Source of the DNA: Candidatus Woesearchaeota archaeon
GTDB lineage: Archaea; Nanobdellota; Nanobdellia; Woesearchaeales; JACPBV01
Direction of reading: 5' to 3'
Length of the DNA: 5,582 bases
NCBI GenBank assembly: GCA_016180165.1
Contig: JACPBU010000122.1
Span: 1 to 5,582 of the forward strand
Shown here in pieces: positions 1 to 5,218 of the stretch. Within the stretch, counting starts at the first letter, position 1, and the number at the start of each line of letters is the position of its first letter. The notes below the pieces were generated by a model. It did no database searches. It saw only the letters and a list, made by a program, of their open reading frames with translations, and was not told the DNA's origin. The position numbers and the translations under genes were made by a program.

Positions 1-1
1 A

Positions 2-25
2 AAGAACCCTGCGGGCTTTAGCCCG
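2..25. repeat. 24-bp direct repeat, copy 1 (degenerate palindrome)
   Basis: All 24 bases are identical to positions 64-87, giving a 62-bp period. The core can form a hairpin with stem CGGGC/GCCCG (12-16 with 21-25) around a TTTA loop. Outside this the pairing decays (11 with 26 is a G-T wobble, 10 with 27 is unpaired), so this copy is the weaker palindrome. It lies 1 bp from the window edge, so more copies may exist to the left. Its nature is unresolved: a dispersed palindromic element is more likely than a CRISPR repeat. Confidence 0.8.
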
Positions 26-63
26 TTGATGAATTTCCGATTAATCCCGAGCACGTTTTGAGC

Positions 64-90
64 AAGAACCCTGCGGGCTTTAGCCCGCAG
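64..90. repeat. 24-bp direct repeat, copy 2, with perfect 20-bp hairpin
   Basis: Positions 64-87 repeat 2-25 exactly, and here the palindrome is complete: CTGCGGGCTTTAGCCCGCAG at 71-90 forms an 8-bp stem with a four-base loop. No third copy occurs one period downstream, where 126-149 is AT-rich and unrelated. The hairpin lies 84 bp beyond the stop of the minus-strand protease gene and could sit in its 3' untranslated region. No T-tract follows it on that strand, so it does not look like an intrinsic terminator. Short GC-rich GGGCTTTAGCCC palindromes of this kind are often dispersed genomic repeats; that assignment is inference. Confidence 0.8.
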
Positions 91-173
91 TAGTTTAGTT
101 CCAACGGTGATGGCTAAATTCCGACGATTTAAAAGGTGTTATGATCTTGTGGAAAGTGCAGCCACATAAACAA

Positions 174-743
174 TTAACTCATCGCCTGCCAGATGCTTGT
201 GAAAAAGCTGTAGCCGTCAAAACCCCTTAAGGGGATCATGTTGAAAATCGCGAGGAAGAGGTTGATCTTTCCCAATGGGCCAATGATGGGGTAATATCTC
301 CTGTGGAGAAGATTGTATTTAACCACTGCTTTTGCAGCAAGCCATAAAAAGAGGTTAACCAAAGGGCCGGCTATAGAGACGATGGCAGATTCTAATGGCG
401 GGAGAGGGGTATGCGCAACATAGCCTCCGACGAAAAACAGCAACGGGAAGTTAATCATCTTGAGGAACAGGACAAGGGCATACCATCCATAAGGGGCATG
501 GAGTGTTGCCATCGCACCAAAAGCAATCGCTGCGACCTTATGGGCTAACTCGTGGAGGACAACTGCAGGGGCAGCTATCAAGGCTGCATGCTTCACATTC
601 TCCCACCATTGAGCTTTTTGGTAATATTTGAGGGGGTCATAATCCTCTGTTGGCTTTTTCTTAAATACATCTGAGAAGATATAGCCGATAGCGAAAGTCA
701 TTATTACAATGTCAAGGATTTCCCGGATAGTGATAAAGGGCAT
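174..743 (-). CDS. Site-2 protease-like membrane zinc metallopeptidase (family M50)
   Basis: This 189-residue protein looks like a compact intramembrane metalloprotease, which would cleave membrane-anchored substrates within the bilayer. The zinc motif HELAH is at residues 64-68, inside a hydrophobic segment (about 52-78). A GPLVN motif is at 126-130. The third family motif, N-x2-P-x4-DG, is at 168-177 (N168, P171, D176, G177), with D176 the expected third zinc ligand. Hydrophobic segments lie near 8-25, 52-78, 85-110, 117-142 and 158-174, and a charged loop (about 27-50) follows the first. There is no PDZ or CBS domain, so it is the minimal form; bacterial RseP-type members are much longer. 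The ATG at 743 fits a leaderless transcript from the TATA box at 766-773. It is divergent from the permease and has no adjacent substrate such as an anti-sigma factor, so its target is unknown. Family assignment is strong; physiological role is not inferable. Confidence 0.9.
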   Translation of the reverse strand: MPFITIREILDIVIMTFAIGYIFSDVFKKKPTEDYDPLKYYQKAQWWENVKHAALIAAPAVVLHELAHKVAAIAFGAMATLHAPYGWYALVLFLKMINFPLLFFVGGYVAHTPLPPLESAIVSIAGPLVNLFLWLAAKAVVKYNLLHRRYYPIIGPLGKINLFLAIFNMIPLRGFDGYSFFTSIWQAMS

Positions 744-764
744 AATAGTTTAGTATTGGCGAGA

Positions 765-773
765 TTTTATAAA
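765..773 (-). promoter_or_regulatory. Archaeal TATA box for the M50 protease gene
   Basis: On the minus strand this reads TTTATAAAA, preceded by an A-rich stretch (CCAAACA) that could act as the TFB-recognition element. Its centre is about 26 bp from the A of the ATG at 743, the usual distance from an archaeal TATA box to the transcription start. Transcription would therefore begin at or within 1-2 bases of the start codon. No Shine-Dalgarno sequence precedes the ATG, which agrees with leaderless translation. The core TTTATAAA is self-complementary and could also fire rightward toward the permease, starting near 795. Confidence 0.6.
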
Positions 774-802
774 TGTTTGGAAATGTTTTTTTGATTGAAA
801 CA

Positions 803-822
803 GCCTTAGCTTAAGCGAAGGC
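803..822. promoter_or_regulatory. 20-bp near-perfect palindrome in divergent spacer (candidate operator or leader hairpin)
   Basis: GCCTTAGCTTAAGCGAAGGC is symmetric about 812/813, with nine of ten base pairs matching; the exception is A808 opposite G817. It lies between the divergent protease and permease genes, about 30 bp upstream of the protease TATA box and about 37 bp upstream of a possible permease TATA element. This is a reasonable place for a dimeric regulator. If the permease is instead transcribed from the TATA at 766-773, the same sequence would form a hairpin in its 5' leader. There is no evidence for which regulator, if any, binds. Confidence 0.35.
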
Positions 823-848
823 AAGAGCTGCTTGAGAACTTTTAAGCA

Positions 849-867
849 CTATCGATAGATTTTTATC
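849..867 (+). promoter_or_regulatory. Candidate permease promoter: CTATCGATAG palindrome plus ATTTTTATC TATA-like element
   Basis: A perfect 10-bp palindrome (849-858) directly abuts a T-rich TATA-like element (859-867) on the plus strand. The element's centre is about 26 bp before the permease ATG at 890, which would again predict a start of transcription at the start codon. The element is a weaker match to TTTAWAWA than the other two TATA boxes here. A palindrome occupying the TFB-recognition position could be an operator or could be chance. Confidence 0.35.
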
Positions 868-877
868 TACCTGTGAA

Positions 878-885
878 GGGAGAGG
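878..885 (+). promoter_or_regulatory. Purine-rich ribosome-binding site of the permease gene
   Basis: GGGAGAGG ends four bases before the ATG at 890 and contains the GAGG core expected to pair with the end of archaeal 16S rRNA. It supports 890 as the start. It also conflicts with a leaderless transcript from 859-867, because it would then lie outside the mRNA. Either the real promoter is further upstream or the match is fortuitous. Confidence 0.45.
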
Positions 886-889
886 TTTT

Positions 890-1729
890 ATGGCCGTATT
901 ATATGATATCCTGCTCATCGTTGCGATGCTTCTCTTTTCTATCGGCAAAGTGATTGACAAGAAGCTGCTGCATAGCATCCCTTCCATACAGTTTACCTTA
1001 TTAACATTCCTTGTTGATTTTGCCGTGGTCTTTCCATTGGTCTTCTTTATCGAATTGCCATCCTTCCCGGCTCTTGCCCTCATTGCTTTGGTGGCTGCGC
1101 TTTCGTGGATCACTGAAAACCTTTTTTACAGGGGGGTGCAGCTCGATGAGCTCAGCAGGGTGTCTCCCTTTGAGAAATTTACTGTGCTCTTTGCTATCCT
1201 GTTTGGATTCCTATTCCTCAATGAAAGGCTTGGGGCTTTTCAATATCTTGGGGCATTCACACTTGTGGCAGGAGGTTTTTTGATATCTTTTGAGAAGCCC
1301 ATAAATCATATTGGCAGCTTTCTCCTGCACAACAAGGGGATATTTTTTGTCCTGCTTTCGAGCATCATGTCAGGCATAATCAATTTTTTCAGCAAATTCA
1401 TCCTTGACCTTTTTGTGGGGTTTATGGCGCTGTTATTCTTCCGGAAATTATTCTCGGCCCTCATCGCCCTGCCCTTAGCCAGGAAACCGATCGCCCTCAA
1501 GAAATGGGGAATCTTTACCGTCTCAAAGGTATTAGCTATGGCAGGCATGCTGCTCTATTTTTTTGTGCTTTCAAAACAGGAATTGAGCCTGACCGTGCCT
1601 TTCCTGGCAATCCAGCCACTTTTTATAGCATTCCTGGGAAAGCATTTTCTCGATGAGAAGGTAAAATTACTGAGGATTTTAGGCTTGATCCTGATTGGAG
1701 CGGGTTATATTCTCGTGAAAATTGTATAA
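890..1729 (+). CDS. EamA/DMT-superfamily membrane transporter
   Basis: The 279-residue product is almost entirely hydrophobic and fits the usual ten-helix, two-repeat architecture of the drug/metabolite transporter superfamily. The two halves resemble each other. Each ends with an acidic motif followed by a glycine-rich helix: LNERLG at 110-115 leading to a segment ending GGFLI at 128-132, and LDEKVK at 254-259 leading to GLILIGAGYILV near 265-276. This is the hallmark of paired EamA domains. The protein would sit in the cytoplasmic membrane and move a small metabolite; substrates in this family vary widely and cannot be read from the sequence. The start is supported by the GAGG site at 882-885. 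Its last 17 codons, including the stop, overlap the 3' end of the convergent PIN gene. It is divergent from the protease gene, but nothing in either sequence shows a functional link. Confidence 0.88.
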   Translation: MAVLYDILLIVAMLLFSIGKVIDKKLLHSIPSIQFTLLTFLVDFAVVFPLVFFIELPSFPALALIALVAALSWITENLFYRGVQLDELSRVSPFEKFTVLFAILFGFLFLNERLGAFQYLGAFTLVAGGFLISFEKPINHIGSFLLHNKGIFFVLLSSIMSGIINFFSKFILDLFVGFMALLFFRKLFSALIALPLARKPIALKKWGIFTVSKVLAMAGMLLYFFVLSKQELSLTVPFLAIQPLFIAFLGKHFLDEKVKLLRILGLILIGAGYILVKIV

Positions 1730-2119
1730 CATCAGAAATTTCCTCTGCCTCATCACAATCATGGGAACCTTTTTCTCCTTCAATTGCCGCTTGAGAAGCT
1801 GGTCGAGCGTGGCAACAACATGTTTGCCCCTCTCTGCCAAAGCGAGGATAATTTCGTCAACATGGCCGTTTACGCTGCCCTGGCTGGATGACTTCAACAC
1901 CTCAATATCCTTTGCTCTTATCAGCTGAAGGGCAAGTTTTGCTGCTTCCTTGTTTTTACCTCTCTGGGAATGGAAGATATGGCCAAGCTCGTCAAGAGTC
2001 TTATCGATAACCGCCAGCCCATACTTGAAGTGGCAGATCCGCTCTATCTCTGAGAATATGTCAATATGGAATTGGGCTGGCAGGAGCAGAATGTTGGTGT
2101 CTAAGATTATTTTTATCAT
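1679..2119 (-). CDS. PIN-domain ribonuclease, archaeal Fcf1-like
   Basis: The 146-residue protein has the acidic residues expected of a PIN-fold metal-dependent ribonuclease: D7 in LDTN, E44 in LDEL, D88 in VDEIILALAE and D106 in VATLDQLLK. The N-terminal pattern LLPAQFHIDIFSEIERI (12-28) and the C-terminal block VPMIVMRQRKFL (118-129) resemble the archaeal Fcf1/Utp24-like branch. That branch is thought to act in rRNA processing and is distinct from typical VapC toxins. No antitoxin-like gene is adjacent, which also argues against a toxin-antitoxin pair. The ATG overlaps the TGA of the PEP synthase gene as ATGA, and no strong ribosome-binding site precedes it, so translation probably depends on the upstream gene. 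Residues 131-146 lie wholly in the overlap with the permease gene, beyond the normal end of the domain, and may be an acquired tail. Nuclease fold is confident; substrate is inferred from family only. Confidence 0.85.
   Translation of the reverse strand: MIKIILDTNILLLPAQFHIDIFSEIERICHFKYGLAVIDKTLDELGHIFHSQRGKNKEAAKLALQLIRAKDIEVLKSSSQGSVNGHVDEIILALAERGKHVVATLDQLLKRQLKEKKVPMIVMRQRKFLMLYNFHENITRSNQDQA
1770..1774 (+). terminator. Weak oligo-T terminator candidate for the permease gene
   Basis: A run of five T (CCTTTTTCTCC context) lies about 41 bases past the permease stop, inside the oppositely oriented PIN gene. Archaeal RNA polymerase can stop at oligo-T without a hairpin, but five T is a minimal signal and the assignment is tentative. 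Confidence 0.25.
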
Positions 2120-4509
2120 GAATGCCTAAGCTTTTCTTCTGCATTTAAAACTGTTACCCTTGTACGCAGGGCTGCCTCCGGAGCGACAGAAACAGAATCA
2201 ATATGGTGCTGGACCAGAAACTCGGTAAAGGCAGGAATTGAGGCTGCTTCGCCGCAGATGCCTATCTTCCTCTTATGGGATTTTGCCTTGTTGATGACTG
2301 AGGCAATCAATACTTTGACCGCTTCGTTCCGCTCGTCGTAGATATGGCTGACCAGCTCAGAGTCCCGATCAAGGCCGAGCGTCAATTGGGTAAGGTCATT
2401 TGAGCCGATGCTGAATCCATCAAAAAGCTCTGCAAACTGCTCTGCAAGGATGACATTGGAAGGTATCTCACACATAACATACACCTCAAGATGGTTCTTG
2501 CCACGCTTCAAACCATGCTTTCCCAACTCTCCCATCACCTTTTTTCCTTCCTCGACTGTCCTGCAGAATGGGATCATAATCTTAAGGTTGACCAGGCCCA
2601 TCTCATCCCTGACTTTTTTCAGGGCTATGCATTCCAGCGCAAAAGCTTCCTTGTAATTCTTCGCATAATAACGGGAAGCCCCTCTCCAGCCAATCATCGG
2701 ATTATCTTCCTTCGGCTCAAAGAGATGCCCCCCGATAAGGTTTGCATATTCGTTGCTCTTGAAGTCGCTCATCCTCACGATGACCTCCTTTGGGTAAAAA
2801 GCTGCTGCGATCATTGCGACACCCTGAGCAAGCTTTTCTATAAAAAACTGTTTCTTGTCTTTGAAGCCTATCGTCAAGGCATCAATCTGCTTTTTCACTT
2901 CCTGATCCTTAAGCTCATGGTAGTGGAGCAGAGCTTTTGGATGTATCCTGATGTATTCGTTGATGATAAATTCCTCCCGTGCGAGCCCAACACCATCGTT
3001 GGGGATGAAGCTGGACTCAAAAGCCTGTTCGGGATTTCCCAGGTTGAGCATGACTTTTGTCAATGGGCTTTTCAGGCTGCCAAGCTTATGAGAGACCACC
3101 TTGAAGCGGACATAACCGTCGTAGACAAAGCCAGTCTCGCCTTCTGCGCAGCTGATGGTAACCTTTTGGCTGGGCTTTATCTTTTCTGTCGCGTTGGAGG
3201 TCCCGACAACACAGGGGATGCCGAGCTCACGGGAGATGATCGCAGCATGGCATGTCCTTCCGCCCCTATTTGTGATAATCCCTGAGGCCTTTTTCATCAC
3301 CGGCTCCCAGTCGGGGTCGGTCATCTCAGTCACCAGAATATTTCCATCTTTAAATTGGCCGATATCAGCTGTGTGCCTTATTACCTGTGCCCTCCCCTGG
3401 CCAATCTTTGAGCCAACGCTCTTTCCTGTCACCAAGATAGGCTTCCTCTCAACAATGCGGTATTCTTCAAGAACAGAGAAGTCTTTCTGGCTCTGGACTG
3501 TTTCTGGCCTTGCCTGGACGATAAACAGCTGTCTTGTCTTCCCGTCCTTTGCCCATTCCATGTCCATCGGCCTCTGGTAGTGGCTTTCAATGACACACGC
3601 CCATCTTGCCAGCTTGAGAGCCTCCTCATCACTGATGATATATGATGACCTTTCGGCGAAAGATGTCTCAATATTTTTTGTAGTCTCTTTTGAACCCTCG
3701 TTGCTATACACCATCTTGAGCTTTTTGTCCCCTAAATTTTTGCTGAGTATCGGCCTGAAACCCTTCATCAATGTCGGCTTGTGGATGTAGAACTCATCAG
3801 GATTTACCCTGCCCTGCACTATATTCTCACCCAACCCCCATATGCCGTTAACCAGCACAACGTCCTTAAATCCAGTCTCTGTGTCAATTGAGAACATGAC
3901 TCCTGAGCAGGAAAGGTCAGAGCGCACCATGAGCTGGACCCCGATGGAAAGGGCAACCTTAAAGTGGTCAAATCCCTTGTCGATGCGGTAGTGGATAGCG
4001 CGGTTGGTGAACAACGAGGCAAAACATCTCTTGCAGGACTCAAGCAATGCTGACTCGCCCCTGATGTTGAGATAGGTGTCCTGCTGGCCGGCAAAAGAGG
4101 CATCGGGAAGATCCTCTGCTGTTGCTGAGCTTCTCACAGCGACGTCAACATCGCTGCCATACTTTCTACAGAGCTTCCGATAAGCGTCAATAATGGCAAT
4201 GCGCAGGGCAGGAGGGAGCTCTGCAGCCATCAGAGCCTGCCTCACCTCATGGCCACCCTGGGCAAGGCTTCTTGCATTTTCGGGGTTTGTCTTTTTTAGG
4301 ATAGCGCGGATCTTAGCGTCGAGAGCCTCCTCGTGGAGAAAGTAACGGTATGCATGGGCAGTGACCGCAAAACCGAAAGGGATATTGACTCCTTTTTTTG
4401 TGAGCTTTTGGTACATCTCGCCAAGAGAAGCGTTCTTGCCGCCAACAAGAGGGACATCAAGGTTGTTAATCTCATCAAACCAGAGAATAAATCTGTCTGC
4501 TTTATGCAT
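2116..4509 (-). CDS. ppsA: Phosphoenolpyruvate synthase (pyruvate, water dikinase)
   Basis: This cytoplasmic enzyme converts pyruvate, ATP and water to phosphoenolpyruvate, AMP and phosphate, feeding gluconeogenesis. At 797 residues it is full length (E. coli PpsA is about 792). The N-terminal ATP-binding domain shows VGGKNASLGEM at 22-32, VRSSATAEDLPDASFAGQQD at 125-144 and WGLGENIVQG at 224-233. The central phosphohistidine domain has GGRTCHAAI, with catalytic H421, followed by SRELGIPCVVG. The C-terminal PEP/pyruvate-binding barrel carries VRMSDFKSNEY at 578-588, IGWRGASR at 606-613, the metal-binding region around CEIPSN (680-685), GSNDLTQLTLGLDRDS at 702-717, and ICGEAAS with the catalytic C752. 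All key residues are present and there is no frameshift. The ATG at 4509 has a GAGG site six bases upstream and a TATA box about 41 bp upstream. It leads an apparent two-gene operon with the PIN gene and is divergent from the isoaspartyl methyltransferase. Confidence 0.97.
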   Translation of the reverse strand: MHKADRFILWFDEINNLDVPLVGGKNASLGEMYQKLTKKGVNIPFGFAVTAHAYRYFLHEEALDAKIRAILKKTNPENARSLAQGGHEVRQALMAAELPPALRIAIIDAYRKLCRKYGSDVDVAVRSSATAEDLPDASFAGQQDTYLNIRGESALLESCKRCFASLFTNRAIHYRIDKGFDHFKVALSIGVQLMVRSDLSCSGVMFSIDTETGFKDVVLVNGIWGLGENIVQGRVNPDEFYIHKPTLMKGFRPILSKNLGDKKLKMVYSNEGSKETTKNIETSFAERSSYIISDEEALKLARWACVIESHYQRPMDMEWAKDGKTRQLFIVQARPETVQSQKDFSVLEEYRIVERKPILVTGKSVGSKIGQGRAQVIRHTADIGQFKDGNILVTEMTDPDWEPVMKKASGIITNRGGRTCHAAIISRELGIPCVVGTSNATEKIKPSQKVTISCAEGETGFVYDGYVRFKVVSHKLGSLKSPLTKVMLNLGNPEQAFESSFIPNDGVGLAREEFIINEYIRIHPKALLHYHELKDQEVKKQIDALTIGFKDKKQFFIEKLAQGVAMIAAAFYPKEVIVRMSDFKSNEYANLIGGHLFEPKEDNPMIGWRGASRYYAKNYKEAFALECIALKKVRDEMGLVNLKIMIPFCRTVEEGKKVMGELGKHGLKRGKNHLEVYVMCEIPSNVILAEQFAELFDGFSIGSNDLTQLTLGLDRDSELVSHIYDERNEAVKVLIASVINKAKSHKRKIGICGEAASIPAFTEFLVQHHIDSVSVAPEAALRTRVTVLNAEEKLRHS

Positions 4510-4515
4510 GCCTAA

Positions 4516-4519
4516 CCTC
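4516..4519 (-). promoter_or_regulatory. Ribosome-binding site of PEP synthase
   Basis: On the minus strand GAGG (within AAGAGGTTA) lies six bases before the ATG at 4509. It falls inside the short leader of roughly 15 bases predicted from the TATA box at 4547-4554, so this gene appears to use a leadered, Shine-Dalgarno-type start, unlike its divergent neighbour. Confidence 0.6.
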
Positions 4520-4545
4520 TTTTTATTTAATTTTTATGGGAAGTA

Positions 4546-4554
4546 TTTTATAAA
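4546..4554. promoter_or_regulatory. Symmetric TATA box shared by PEP synthase and isoaspartyl methyltransferase genes
   Basis: The core TTTATAAA (4547-4554) reads the same on both strands. Leftward it predicts transcription from about 4525, giving the PEP synthase gene a leader of about 15 bases that includes its GAGG site. Rightward it predicts a start near 4575-4577, which coincides with an in-frame GTG at 4575 in the methyltransferase gene. It is the best TATA candidate in the spacer. An AT-rich stretch at 4520-4535 is a weaker alternative for one direction. Confidence 0.55.
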
Positions 4555-4574
4555 GATTGTGCTTTTGGCAAGGG

Positions 4575-5213
4575 GTGGGAAAAAACAAACTTTTGAATTC
4601 GTGGAAGGAACGGAATATTGCCAAAGATAAACGGCTGCTCAAAGCCTTTTTGGCGGTGCCCAGGGAACTTTTTATCAACAGTCCTGATGTTGAGGATGCT
4701 TACGAAGACAAGCCCAGGCCCATCGGCGAAGGGCAGACTATCTCTCAGCCTACGACGGTGATGCTCATGACCGAGGCTTTAGAGGTTAAGCCCGGGCAAA
4801 AGATTCTGGAGATCGGTGCCGGGAGCGGATGGCAGGCCGGGATATTGGGGAAGATGGCTGGGAGAAAGGGGAAAGTTGTTTCGGCCGAAATTATCCCTTC
4901 ACTTGCAAAGACGGCGAGCGAGAATCTTAAGAAAGCAAAGATAAAAAATGTGCGGGTTGTGTTGCGGGATGGAAGCAAAGGTTTTTCGGAAGAAGCACCT
5001 TTTGACAGGATCCTTGTGACTGCGGCATGCCCTGAAATCCCTCAGCCTTTGATTGGGCAGCTTAAAGTTGGAGGTATTTTAGTGGCTCCAGTCGGGAAGC
5101 TCGGCGCCGTGCAGACGATGGTGAAACTGCGGAAAAAAAAGCATGGGGTTGAGCGAGAGGAGCTTGGGGAGTATCTGTTTGTGCCGATGAGGGGGGAGTG
5201 GGGGTTTGCGTAA
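4575..5213 (+). CDS. pcm: Protein-L-isoaspartate O-methyltransferase
   Basis: The enzyme transfers a methyl group from S-adenosylmethionine to isoaspartyl residues in aged proteins, starting their repair in the cytoplasm. Counting from the GTG at 4575 it has 212 residues, close to the family norm. Visible family blocks are VPRELF (28-33), the substrate-side motif GQTISQP (53-59), the SAM-binding loop LEIGAGSGWQAG (78-89), RDGS (131-134), APFDRILVTAA (141-151) and the C-terminal FVPMRGEWGF (202-211). The reading frame has no ATG before the conserved N-terminus. The choices are TTG 4557, GTG 4575 and TTG 4593. GTG 4575 is preferred because it sits about 25 bp after the shared TATA box, consistent with a leaderless start, and leaves a typical N-terminal length. 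The gene is divergent from PEP synthase and ends 5 bp from the convergent gene at the right edge. Function is confident; the exact start is not. Confidence 0.93.
   Translation: MGKNKLLNSWKERNIAKDKRLLKAFLAVPRELFINSPDVEDAYEDKPRPIGEGQTISQPTTVMLMTEALEVKPGQKILEIGAGSGWQAGILGKMAGRKGKVVSAEIIPSLAKTASENLKKAKIKNVRVVLRDGSKGFSEEAPFDRILVTAACPEIPQPLIGQLKVGGILVAPVGKLGAVQTMVKLRKKKHGVEREELGEYLFVPMRGEWGFA
5133..5140 (-). terminator. T8 tract, candidate terminator for the right-edge minus-strand gene
   Basis: Eight consecutive A on the plus strand form a T8 tract on the minus strand, beginning about 79 bases after the stop of the gene at 5219. It lies inside the methyltransferase coding sequence, where it encodes lysines (RKKKH). 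Oligo-T of this length is a plausible archaeal termination signal, but a lysine run in the opposing gene could explain it. Confidence 0.35.
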
Positions 5214-5218
5214 AAATC

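Noticed and set aside
1..92. CRISPR array call
   Set aside because: Only two repeat units are visible, the region after the second copy has no further repeat, the flanks show weak mutual similarity, and no cas gene is present. Kept as a repeat and a finding, not annotated as CRISPR.
148..166. Hairpin TGTGG/CCACA as a terminator for the protease gene
   Set aside because: The stem is five pairs with a nine-base loop and no T-tract follows on the minus strand; too weak to annotate.
141..230. 29-codon plus-strand ORF starting ATG ATC TTG after an AAAGGTG site
   Set aside because: It is very short, overlaps the 3' end of the well-supported protease gene on the other strand, and has no promoter at a suitable distance or recognisable motif.
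1679..2119. VapC toxin of a toxin-antitoxin pair
   Set aside because: No small antitoxin gene is adjacent; the upstream partner is PEP synthase, and the sequence pattern is Fcf1-like rather than typical VapC.
2122..2129. ATGCCTAA octamer (TTAGGCAT on minus) shared just upstream of the PIN start and at the PEP synthase start (4508-4515)
   Set aside because: It is a short match at slightly different distances from the two start codons, and one copy lies in coding sequence; chance is an adequate explanation.
2491..3285. Long plus-strand open frame of 264 codons
   Set aside because: It lies entirely antisense to PEP synthase, which has a complete set of catalytic motifs. The open frame is a shadow of that gene's codon bias and its translation resembles no protein family.
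4116..4509. Pyruvate phosphate dikinase or a PTS enzyme I instead of PEP synthase
   Set aside because: The length, the N-terminal ATP-binding domain, and the domain order (ATP-grasp, phosphohistidine, PEP barrel) fit PEP synthase. Enzyme I lacks the ATP-grasp domain and pyruvate phosphate dikinase is longer, about 870 residues or more.
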